The notes below the pieces were generated by a model. It had not been told where the DNA came from. It worked only from the letters and a program-made list of their open reading frames with translations, and did not search any database. A stretch of 64,000 nt of DNA from Pseudogemmobacter bohemicus (lineage in GTDB: Bacteria; Pseudomonadota; Alphaproteobacteria; Rhodobacterales; Rhodobacteraceae), in NCBI RefSeq assembly GCF_003290025.1, contig NZ_QNHG01000001.1, positions 177,843 to 241,842 on the forward strand, in the 5' to 3' direction. The first letter of the stretch is position 1. Each line of letters begins with the position of its first letter. This document shows positions 27,488 through 34,875 of the stretch, piece by piece. Position numbers and translations under genes: made by a program.

Positions 27488-29464
27488 ATGTACGGGCTCT
27501 TACTGCGCGCGCTTCAGGATTACATACAGGTGACCTTCGACCCCGAATCCTGGGATCGGATCATCGCCGGAAGTGGCACATTGCCGACAGGTTTTGAGCC
27601 GCTTCTCCCTTATAAACATGAGGTGTTGCGCCACACGCTGCGCCTTTGCGCCGAGGAACTGGAACGTCCGGTTTCCGTCATCCTCGAAGACCTGGGCACC
27701 TGGGTGATCGCGGCGGGCTATCATGGCGCGGCGCGGCGGCTCCTGCGATTCTGTGGCGCGGATTTTGCCGATTTTCTCTATTCTCTGGGCGAATTGCCCG
27801 ATCGCGCCCGGCTGGCGCTGCCGGATCTGACGCTGCCCGATCTCAGTCTTGAGGAAAGGGGGGCGGGGCTGTTCCGGCTGACCTGCAGCAATGGCCTGCA
27901 AGAGCTGAACTGGATCCTGCTGGGCGCCTTGCGGGCGATGGCGGATGACTACGGCGCGCTGGTGCTGATCGAGGAGGAGAATTGCCCGGATGGCCGGACA
28001 ATCGCACTGTCGATCCGGCTGCTGGAAAGCCATTTCAGCGAGGGCAGGACCTTTGATCTGGCGCGGGAAAGCCGGCGCGGCGGGCGGGGAAGGCGGAAGT
28101 CGCGGCTCCCTGCCGGCAGCACACCAGCCGATCTCGTTGCGGCAGGGGCAGAAGGGCGCCCGCTGAATGGCGACCCCGTTCCGGAACACCGCCCTGCAGA
28201 CGCGCATGATCCTGTGGGCCAGGATATTGTCGCATCCGGCCCGGGTCGCAAACGCTCGGTGGCCCGGTCAGCTCCGGGTATCCGTGACACCCCGGCCCTG
28301 GTCGCTGCGGGTGGCGTGGCCCAGACCGCGTCGGCCCGGAACGGGGGGGGCCAGAACGGGGGCGCCAAGAACGGGGTGGCGCTTACCGGGCCGTTGTTGA
28401 TCGGTCCGACGCTGACCCTTGCCATGGAAGCATTCAATCATTTGCTGCCGCTTCATCTGATCCTGTCGGAAACCGGCAGGATCCTTGCCGCCGGCTCGCT
28501 GATGCGGCGGATGTTCCCGGGTGAGGATCTGATTGGCAGCCCGCTGATGGCGCATTTCCTGCTGCGCGTCACCGGCCAGAGCAGCGGCCCGCCGCTTTTG
28601 CCCCTGCGGCCGGGGCTGCGGGTAAGGCTGCAACAGCGGGTGGGCGGGTTGCGCCTGCGCGGCATGACGGTGGCGCTGGAACGGGGGGAGGGGGTGCTGA
28701 TGGTCTTCTCCTTCGGGATTGACATCGTCCGCGCGGTCGAGGCGCTCAACCTCACCGATAGCGACTTTGCGGCCACCGATATGGCGATGGAGCTTTTGTG
28801 CCTGACCGAGGCGAATGGCCTCGCGATGGAGGAAATGCGCGCGCTGAGCCGCCGGCTGGACGGCGCCAGGCGCCAGGCCGAGGATGAGGCGCTGACCGAT
28901 CCGCTGACCGGGCTGCGCAACCGCCGCGCCTGCGATATTTTCCTCGGGCGGATCTGTCGCGATGGTGGCCCTTTCACGGTCATGCATCTCGATCTCGACT
29001 TTTTCAAAGAGGTGAATGACCGCCACGGCCATGCCGCCGGGGATGAGGTGCTGATCCATATGGCGGCGGTGCTGTCGCGGTTGCTGCGCTCTCGCGATTG
29101 CATTGCCCGGGTCGGGGGGGATGAATTCCTCGCCATCATGCCGGGGCTGGAACCTTCGGCGCGGCTGCAGCACCTGGCCGATCAGCTGATCATGCAAGTG
29201 GCCAGGCCGGTCCTGTGGCAGGGGGCGGTTTGCCGGGTCTCGGTCAGCATCGGCATGGTCGCCGTGGCGGCGGGGGAGACGCCGCAACCGGCCGAGCTGC
29301 TCGCCCAGGCGGATAAGGCCCTTTATGCCGCCAAAGCCTCGGGGCGCAGCTGCGTCAGGACCGTGCCTTTTCGGGCCGAAGCCGAAGACGGTGCCGCAGC
29401 GGTGCCCGGAACGGAGCGACAGGCGCCAACCCCGCAGATGATTGGCGGAGAACCATCGGGCTGA
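27488..29464 (+). CDS. HNOB-like (H-NOX fold) sensor fused to a GGDEF diguanylate cyclase
   Basis: A 658-residue protein. Residues 1-185 follow the H-NOX/HNOB fold, starting MYGLLLRALQDYI. A linker rich in G, A and P covers about 190-320. A PAS-like HNOBA region (about 320-440) precedes a coiled-coil and a GGDEF domain with GGDEF intact at 543-547 and an RSRD inhibitory site at 534-537, so c-di-GMP synthesis with feedback is expected. The heme-binding residues are missing: the proximal histidine position in LGELPDRARL is Pro104, and the Y-x-S-x-R motif has become T-C-S-N-G (132-136). It is therefore unlikely to bind heme in the classical way. I used the ATG giving the standard MYGL start. Monocistronic. 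Confidence 0.85.
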   Translation: MYGLLLRALQDYIQVTFDPESWDRIIAGSGTLPTGFEPLLPYKHEVLRHTLRLCAEELERPVSVILEDLGTWVIAAGYHGAARRLLRFCGADFADFLYSLGELPDRARLALPDLTLPDLSLEERGAGLFRLTCSNGLQELNWILLGALRAMADDYGALVLIEEENCPDGRTIALSIRLLESHFSEGRTFDLARESRRGGRGRRKSRLPAGSTPADLVAAGAEGRPLNGDPVPEHRPADAHDPVGQDIVASGPGRKRSVARSAPGIRDTPALVAAGGVAQTASARNGGGQNGGAKNGVALTGPLLIGPTLTLAMEAFNHLLPLHLILSETGRILAAGSLMRRMFPGEDLIGSPLMAHFLLRVTGQSSGPPLLPLRPGLRVRLQQRVGGLRLRGMTVALERGEGVLMVFSFGIDIVRAVEALNLTDSDFAATDMAMELLCLTEANGLAMEEMRALSRRLDGARRQAEDEALTDPLTGLRNRRACDIFLGRICRDGGPFTVMHLDLDFFKEVNDRHGHAAGDEVLIHMAAVLSRLLRSRDCIARVGGDEFLAIMPGLEPSARLQHLADQLIMQVARPVLWQGAVCRVSVSIGMVAVAAGETPQPAELLAQADKALYAAKASGRSCVRTVPFRAEAEDGAAAVPGTERQAPTPQMIGGEPSG

Positions 29465-29893
29465 AGGGGGAGGTGTCGGGGGCGATCCGGGTCTTTCAGG
29501 CTAATGAATTGATGTTGTGAAGTATAACATCCGATGGCACAGCCGGACAGATGTGCGGTCAACGCATCCAGATCGCTCATTTGCACCGGGTCACTTGCAA
29601 GGCGATATATGCGCCGGAGCGCTCTTTCTGTCGGTATTTCAATGACATGTGGTAGATTTCGGGGGGTGAGCACGTCCGGAGGCCAGTACCCCCCTACACC
29701 ATGACCCGGGAACGAGGCCTGAGCCTGACGGGGAGGGCCGTTTCCGGAGCTGCCCGGTTGCGGCGCGGCAACAGGCTGCACGCAAAATCAGCGACAGGCT
29801 CCGGTCTGAGCCGCAGTAAGTCGCCACCCCCGGCCTTCACGAAAAGCAGGGCGCGCGAGGGCAATGCCCTGCGCGCGCCCGCGTTGGTTCTTC
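29465..29893. other. Intergenic region, possible small minus-strand frame
   Basis: About 430 bases between the convergent HNOB-GGDEF and transglycosylase genes. A minus-strand frame reads VIEIPTERALRRIYRLASDPVQ and continues with two close cysteines, with protein-like composition, but it runs into the GGDEF gene on the opposite strand and lacks a clear start, so I do not call it. The right end holds the transglycosylase terminator. Otherwise nothing recognisable. Confidence 0.35.
29841..29880 (-). terminator. Terminator after the lytic transglycosylase gene
   Basis: A long stem of GGGCGCGCG/CGCGCGCCC closed by AGGGC-AAT-GCCCT, with one bulged base. On the minus strand it is followed by TGCTTTTCG. 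It lies 13 bases past the stop codon. Confidence 0.75.
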
Positions 29894-30706
29894 TCAGCCG
29901 TCGATCCTGCCACCCATGATGGCAATCGCCTGCTGGTAAACTTTGGCTGCATTCCATTCGCGGATCACCGCGAAATTCGGCTGGCCTTCCTGATAGCCCT
30001 GACCCGGCTGCCAGCCCTTTTGCCGCAGGAAGTTCGCGGTCGAGGCCAGGGCGTCGGTCATATTGTTCAGATCTACCTTACCATCCCCGTTGCCATCCAC
30101 CCCGTAGCGCAGCGCATTGCCGGGCAGGAATTGGGTATGGCCCAGCTCGCCATGTTTTGCACCGATGCTTTTCGGGCTGATCGAGCCGCGATCCACCATC
30201 ACCAGCGCCGCGATCAGATGCGGGGTGAAGAAATCGCTGCGGCGGCAGTCATAGGAAAGCGTGGCAATCGCCGAAACCACATTGGTATCGCCCATATAAT
30301 TGCCAAATGCGGTTTCCATGCCGTGAATTGCCAGCAAAACCCCGGCGGGCACGCCATATTGCCGCTCGATCGAGGCGTAGAAATCGGCGTTCTTCGCCTT
30401 GCGGCTGCGGGCCTGTTTCACGATCGTATCGGCGCCGCGCACCTGCATGAACTTATCAAGCGAGTATTTGAAGCTCTTTTGATTGCGGTCAGCCGAGATC
30501 GTGGCTTTGGAATAAGAGGTGCCCATCAGAGCCTGGATCCCCCGCTCGCCCACCCCGGCGGCGCGCGCCTCCTGGGCCATGAGCGGCTTCCATTCGTCAT
30601 ACCGCCCGCCGCTGTCCGAGCAGAATGCCGCAAGGGTCGGAGAGGAAAGAGCGAAGAGCAGCGCACTGGCTGCAGGGATACCGCTGAGAATTCTGAAAAG
30701 GCGCAC
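29894..30706 (-). CDS. Lytic murein transglycosylase (MltB-like)
   Basis: A 270-residue periplasmic enzyme that cleaves the MurNAc-GlcNAc bond of peptidoglycan. From the GTG start, preceded by AGGTGA, the N-terminus is a signal peptide (MRLFRILSGIPAASALLFAL) with cleavage near TLA-AFC. The catalytic region reads LLAIHGMETAFGNYMGDTNV, with the glutamate of GMET as acid/base, and GELGHTQFLPGNALRYGVDGNGDGKVDL is the MltB-type signature with an EF-hand-like loop. The upstream ATG at 30763 would bury the signal peptide. Probably monocistronic. Confidence 0.85.
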   Translation of the reverse strand: MRLFRILSGIPAASALLFALSSPTLAAFCSDSGGRYDEWKPLMAQEARAAGVGERGIQALMGTSYSKATISADRNQKSFKYSLDKFMQVRGADTIVKQARSRKAKNADFYASIERQYGVPAGVLLAIHGMETAFGNYMGDTNVVSAIATLSYDCRRSDFFTPHLIAALVMVDRGSISPKSIGAKHGELGHTQFLPGNALRYGVDGNGDGKVDLNNMTDALASTANFLRQKGWQPGQGYQEGQPNFAVIREWNAAKVYQQAIAIMGGRIDG

Positions 30707-30904
30707 TTGTTCACCTGCTGGCTGAATTTCGCGCAAGTCTAGTGCGATTGCGCGCACAATCAAGCATTTGCCCGCCTGGTTGTCCTCACTTTATTGCCGG
30801 GTGCGGCGTAACCGCCTGGGCGCAGGTGGGGTTTTCCGGACCCTGTCGTGGCCGGCGGTGGCGATGACGCAAGATGCAGCATGGATCAGGGCTGCGGGCG
30901 CTTT

Positions 30905-30916
30905 GCCAGGCTGAGG
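30905..30916. repeat. Direct repeat flanking the IS5-like remnant, left copy
   Basis: GCCAGGCTGAGG, identical to the copy at 31983-31994 on the other side of the element. A third copy lies outside, at 27439-27450. It may be a target duplication or a pre-existing dispersed motif. Confidence 0.55.
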
Positions 30917-31980
30917 GGCTCTGTTGCGCAACTCACCTGAGTGCTGGACCTCCGCTTTTCCCCGGACAGACCTGTGCCGCGACATCTGTGATGGATGTTC
31001 CGGATGCGGTGAAACCGTTGAGGATGGCGACGCGTCCCTGGACCTCAGTGAGCCGGCGGTCGAGGTCGCGCGGATAAACGCTGCACCATCAGCCTGACAC
31101 GGCGCATCCTGGTTTCTGCACGGCTTCGGCGGTGGGAACCGCTCCTCGTTGCCAGATGGCCCGGCCGCGGCATTTTGATACGCGCAAGGCCTCGTTGCGG
31201 GCGATTGCTCTTTGGGGGGCGGCCCTCCGGACCCTGGCGTTCTTGCATGGGGGTAAGGTTGCAGCGGCCCCACGGGCAGCAAGAGCGTCGTGACACTTGC
31301 GGGTGTCGAGGGCTCCGTCGGTTGTGACGCTGCCGATCTCCTGGTCGAACGGGGGTTGGTTCAGCCATTCGGGCGCATCGCCCAGGTTGTGGGAGGTGAA
31401 TTCGGCGGCCCGAATGTCCAGGGGTCGTCTCGACGATGCCGATGTGGATCTTCCGCCAGAGGCGCTGTTTCGTGCCGCCGTGCCTGCGGGCGTTGCCCTC
31501 GACCCTGATCCCTATCAGCGGTTCGCCCGAAACGGTGGCGCTTACCGGATCGATGTCGACCAGCAGGTGCAGCGGGCCGTCCGAACCGCGACAGGGGGTG
31601 TTCAGTTCAGTGTCTTCTGCCGTCGCGAAAGCGTGCTGAAGTCTGCCACTGCCCAGTCCAGGCTGATCAGGTCCAGGCAGATCAGGCGCAACAGGGCCCG
31701 ATCTGCCTGAGTGTTCTGCCGAAACCTCTTTCAGGGTCAGGCAGGCCTGGATGGCGGCCGCGCTGTAGGCGGGCGGCTGCCGGTGGGAGCGGCTTCCCGG
31801 GGCATAGCCGGATCAAACCAAATCGTCGGCGCGCCATGGGGCCTGAGCGCCCCGTTGGAGGCTCGCGAGGTCAGGGTCTCGGGGTCAGGGTCTGGCAGAT
31901 CGGTTATGGCGGTTTGCCCATGTCCTCCGGCTGCCATCCTGGATTCGTAAGATGAATCCCATCAGATGATTTGTAGAACC
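30917..31980 (-). mobile_element. Decayed IS5-family insertion sequence
   Basis: A minus-strand IS5-type transposase can be followed through several frames. The readable pieces, in order, are a WFDPAM start region, SAAAIQACLTLKEV, LDWAVADFSTLSRRQKTL, VEGNARRHGGTKQRLWRKIHIG, DQEIGSVTTDGALDTRKCHDALAARGAAA, IARNEALRVSK and VRLMVQRLSAR. The usual W-x-G-x-H stretch before the ETRM/VETK-like segment is damaged. Frameshifts and stops make it inactive. The ends form imperfect inverted repeats: GGCTCT...CAACTCACCTGA at the left and, on the other strand, GGTTCT...CAAATCATCTGA at the right. Length is about 1,064 bases, normal for the family. Confidence 0.75.
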
Positions 31981-31982
31981 GT

Positions 31983-31994
31983 GCCAGGCTGAGG
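31983..31994. repeat. Direct repeat flanking the IS5-like remnant, right copy
   Basis: GCCAGGCTGAGG, identical to the left copy and separated from the element's right end by two bases (GT). Confidence 0.55.
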
Positions 31995-32027
31995 TGAAAA
32001 CAGGACAGAGGGAGGAGCTAAGGGCCA

Positions 32028-32207
32028 ATGGACCGTGACTCTTCCCCGGATTCTTCCCCGCAAATCGCCAGAAAAAGGCGCGGGAATAAGGTGGGGAAAT
32101 TCAAGGCCGCTGCCCTCCGGATACACAACCGGAACAGGGGAGGAGCAGCGGCCTCAGGCCATTCCGCTGCATCAGCGGAATCTGGTGACGGGTCCGGCGA
32201 CTTGTAA
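32028..32207 (+). CDS. Possible 59-residue basic small protein
   Basis: An ATG with a strong GGGAGGAG 11 bases upstream opens a frame that starts MDRDSSPDSSPQIARKRRGN, continues with a K/R-rich stretch and ends in a G/S/A-rich tail. The stop codon lies in the loop of a hairpin followed by a T run, as for a real short gene. Against it, the same bases form several long perfect stems, so the region may be a structured RNA instead, and I know no family for the product. Confidence 0.3.
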   Translation: MDRDSSPDSSPQIARKRRGNKVGKFKAAALRIHNRNRGGAAASGHSAASAESGDGSGDL

Positions 32208-32302
32208 ACTCGCACTGGTTAAGGGTGCCGGACCCGTCATTTTTTGGTTGTTGCTTTCGGTTACAAACACATAACCGAACACTCGTAACGCCGAAAGCAA
32301 CA
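32105..32302 (+). ncRNA. Strongly structured stretch: four consecutive hairpins
   Basis: Stem 1, 32105-32153: GGCCGCTGC/GCAGCGGCC extended by CCTCC/GGAGG past one bulged A. Stem 2, 32161-32181: ATTCCGCTG/CAGCGGAAT with a 3-base loop. Stem 3, 32186-32239: TGACGGGTCCGGC/GCCGGACCCGTCA, 13 perfect pairs, then a six-T run, looks like a terminator. Stem 4, 32249-32302: TGTTGCTTTCGG/CCGAAAGCAACA, 12 perfect pairs around a 30-base loop. No known RNA family recognised. Stems 1-3 could belong to one transcript ending at stem 3; stem 4 could end or start another. Confidence 0.4.
32186..32245 (+). terminator. Probable Rho-independent terminator
   Basis: The 13-bp perfect stem (third of the four hairpins) is followed directly by TTTTTT. 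The 28-base loop is long for a terminator, but stem length and T run fit. It would end a transcript coming from the small frame at 32028. Confidence 0.5.
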
Positions 32303-33111
32303 GACCTGTTCGCCTCCCTGACCGGGGGTGCGACCGAGCCAGTCTGGGGGCTGGCTGCGGATTTGCGATATGGCCCGGCATTTCAGCCCTTGGCATATCT
32401 GTTCCTTGACCGCCGCGTGCTTTCAGGCAGCACGGCAGAGGGCGGTTGTTGCCGCCTTTGATAATCCCCGGTTTTCAGGAAATCAGCCTGAGTTGTCTGG
32501 CATCCAGTTGCCTGGCATCCATAAGCGCGGGCGCTGCGGGGCTTTGCCGCCGCCTGCCATCCCGTGCCGGTTAATAAAGAAGGGTTCGTTATGGGAGCAG
32601 CGTCCCGAACAATGGCCCGGCAATTTTTCGCCGAAACATGAATTCGTCACCTTCACCCTGTCATAATCCTTTATGCGGTTGCAGCACCGTATTCCTGAGC
32701 AAGGACAAGGAGTTGCGCTAAGCGATCCTCTGCCTCACCTGTCAAACCGTTAACGCGGAGCAAGGGGGGTGGTTCCCGGTAAAATTCAAAAAAATTGCAT
32801 TTTACGTTCTCTCGGCGCGATCTCATCCTGGGGCTGTTTTGTTTTTGAGTTCAATGCAATCGGCAATTGTAAATTGTCGGATTGGCATGGATATTTACTG
32901 CAAGGCAGTGGCGGCGGATCGCCCATATGGCGCGGAGTCCCGCCGGCTGGCGGGGTTTGGCCTGGAATGGACTGTATCGGGATTGCGCGTTCGGAAAATG
33001 GTCCCCATCTGATAGGACAGGGTTTCGGCTCTCTGGTGAGCCGGATGGATGACGGAAAATGCAGCCGCAAGTGCCGGCTTTGCCGGCCCGGCCAGGAACA
33101 GGAGTATTGTG
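32303..33111. other. Intergenic region before the membrane-protein operon
   Basis: About 800 bases between the hairpin cluster and the next gene. The stretch from 32630 to 32900 is AT-rich for this genome and probably contains the promoter of the operon that follows. Reading frames are short and unconvincing on both strands. Near 32965 a GGAAT is followed 19 bases later by CGTT, which resembles an EcfG promoter but has a wrong base and too long a spacer. Confidence 0.35.
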
Positions 33112-33591
33112 ATGGCACAGTCCACCAGGAATTCTGCAGCCCCCAATTCTGCGGCCTCCAGGAGTTCCGCCGCACGGTCCGGCAAAAAGGCCGCTTCCGC
33201 CAGGACCATGGCGGAAACCGTCAGCGACGCGGCCGAGAGCGTTCAGGACAGCGGGCAGCATCTGCTGGATCGCGTCGGGCGAACGGCGCGCAATGCGGGC
33301 GAGGCGGTTATGGACCGTGCCAGCGAGGCACGTCATGCCATGGCGGAAACCGGAGAGCGGCTGAATGACCGGCTGCGTCAGGCGGCCTCTTCGGCGGAGG
33401 ACCTCGCGCAGGAGATCCCGGCGCGGGTCGGTGCGGCGGCCTCGCGGCTGCAGGCGGGCCCGCTGGGTGAGATCGCCTCTGACCTGCGCCATATGGCAAA
33501 ACGCCATCCGGGGGTCTTTATGGCCGGTGCGGCGCTGGCCGGTTTTGCGCTGGCGCGGCTGCTGACGCCGCGCGGGGACCGCAACGATTGA
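33112..33591 (+). CDS. Small helical membrane-anchored protein (YqjD/ElaB-like layout)
   Basis: A 159-residue protein. An A/S-rich basic N-terminus is followed by a long amphipathic helical region (about 45-125, ARTMAETVSDAAESVQDSGQH and similar heptad-like repeats) and a C-terminal hydrophobic helix, HPGVFMAGAALAGFALARLL, before a charged end. This organisation resembles tail-anchored ElaB/YqjD-type proteins. The ATG follows AGGAACAGGAG. Its stop overlaps the TTG start of the next gene. First of a three-gene operon adjoining the general stress locus. Confidence 0.65.
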   Translation: MAQSTRNSAAPNSAASRSSAARSGKKAASARTMAETVSDAAESVQDSGQHLLDRVGRTARNAGEAVMDRASEARHAMAETGERLNDRLRQAASSAEDLAQEIPARVGAAASRLQAGPLGEIASDLRHMAKRHPGVFMAGAALAGFALARLLTPRGDRND

Positions 33592-33986
33592 GCGGCGCAT
33601 CTGACGATGATGACAAGACGCCCGGCGGTCTGGTTCTCCAGATCGCCGGCGCGGCGATGCGGCTCTTGCGGGGCGAGATCGCGTTGCGCAAGGCCGAGGC
33701 GCGCGAGATCGGGCTGATCCTCGCGAGGGCGCTGGTCATCATCCTGGTCGGGCTTGTGCTGGCATTGCTTGGGCTGGGGCAGCTGGCGGATGCCGGCCAT
33801 GCGGCCCTGGTCATGGCGGGGCTGGCGCCGGTCTGGGCCTCGCTGCTGATCGGGATCGCGCTGTGTCTTGTCGCCGCCGGTCTGATCTGGTGGCAGCTGC
33901 GCCGTATCCGCCGCGCCGGCTATTTCGCGCGGCGCGAGATTTTTGCCAGAGGTGGCGCCGATTTGCGGGAGCCGGAAGATGGATGA
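33588..33986 (+). CDS. Phage-holin-family (YqjE-like) inner membrane protein
   Basis: A 132-residue protein with two transmembrane helices (ALVIILVGLVLALLGLGQL and VWASLLIGIALCLVAAGLIW) after an amphipathic segment beginning GGLVLQIAGAAMRLLRGEI. This matches the 'phage holin family' (DUF1469/YqjE), which despite the name is a chromosomal membrane family. The TTG start overlaps the preceding stop (TTGA), and the stop overlaps the next start by 8 bases, so all three genes are translationally coupled. Function unknown; related operons respond to stress. Confidence 0.7.
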   Translation: MSGASDDDDKTPGGLVLQIAGAAMRLLRGEIALRKAEAREIGLILARALVIILVGLVLALLGLGQLADAGHAALVMAGLAPVWASLLIGIALCLVAAGLIWWQLRRIRRAGYFARREIFARGGADLREPEDG

Positions 33987-34836
33987 CGATGACCGGAGCG
34001 GGAAAGACCTGAGGCAGGGGCGCAGAGAACTGGCCGAAGCCATCGAGGCGCTTGGTAAAAAGCTTGACCCGTCGCGGTTCTTTCCCGGTGTGAGGGGTGG
34101 CGAGGGGCCGGTCGCCGCCGCGATGCCGGTCCTTGAGGCCGGGCTGGCGGCGGTCCGGGCCAATCCGCGCGCGACGGTGCTGGCGGGGCTTGGACTGGCC
34201 GGTGCGGGGCTCTTGCTGGCCTATGGCGGTGCCTCGCGCGGGGCACGGCGCGAGGCCTGGCCGGAATGGCTGGTGGGCGCTGCATCTTTGCGCGAAGAGG
34301 CGGCCCGGCTGCGGGCCAGGGTGGAGCGCGCCCGGGTCTCGGGGGCGCTTGATGAGGCGGCGGCGCGCGACAGTCTCGACGATATCGACGCCTCGCTGGA
34401 AACCGCGATCCGGCAGCAGATGGGGCAGGGGCTTGACGGGTTGGAGGAGGAGGCCCGCGCCGCCGCACTGGCCGCGCGTGAGGCCGCCTGGCAGCGCGAA
34501 TTCGGTAAGATCAGGCAATCCGGCGGCAAGAAACCGGCGCGCGGCACATTCGGGCGCATCCTCTCTGTCGGCACCATTGTGACGGCGGCGGGCGGTTTGC
34601 TGGCAGCTTTTCTCGCGCGCGACCGGCGGTCGGATGACGCCTTTGACGCTGGCGCCGGCGAGGTTGATGACGCAGAGGACAGCGCGGCCGCGCGCCGGGC
34701 CGTGAGCGAGGATCTGGAACAGTTGTCGTTGCTGGTGGCCCGGCTGAGCCGGTCGTTGCGTGAGGCCTTTGATGCTGCCCCGACCCCGAAGGCGGATCAG
34801 GACCATGGCGGAGATGCGGGTCCGGATCGGGCCTGA
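33979..34836 (+). CDS. Membrane protein of unknown function with helical coiled regions
   Basis: A 285-residue protein. A charged N-terminus precedes one hydrophobic helix at about 65-85 (VLAGLGLAGAGLLLAYGG). A long helical segment rich in A, E and R follows (about 100-190), then a second hydrophobic helix near 205-222 (ILSVGTIVTAAGGLLAAFLA) and an acidic C-terminus. It fits the third, DUF3618/YqjK-like, position of such operons but the match is by layout only. Its ATG lies inside the preceding gene. Confidence 0.6.
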   Translation: MDDDDRSGKDLRQGRRELAEAIEALGKKLDPSRFFPGVRGGEGPVAAAMPVLEAGLAAVRANPRATVLAGLGLAGAGLLLAYGGASRGARREAWPEWLVGAASLREEAARLRARVERARVSGALDEAAARDSLDDIDASLETAIRQQMGQGLDGLEEEARAAALAAREAAWQREFGKIRQSGGKKPARGTFGRILSVGTIVTAAGGLLAAFLARDRRSDDAFDAGAGEVDDAEDSAAARRAVSEDLEQLSLLVARLSRSLREAFDAAPTPKADQDHGGDAGPDRA

Positions 34837-34875
34837 TCGCCCGGGCGCGCGCTGACGCAGCCAGGACCGGCCCGG

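Noticed and set aside
29465..29781. Minus-strand frame with protein-like stretch PTERALRRIYRLASDPVQ
   Set aside because: No clear start, overlap with the end of the GGDEF gene on the other strand and no family recognised; noted only in the intergenic entry.
32940..33000. Possible EcfG promoter upstream of the membrane operon
   Set aside because: GGAAT instead of GGAAC and a 19-base spacer to CGTT; the palindromic promoter at 37628 shows what a good site looks like here.
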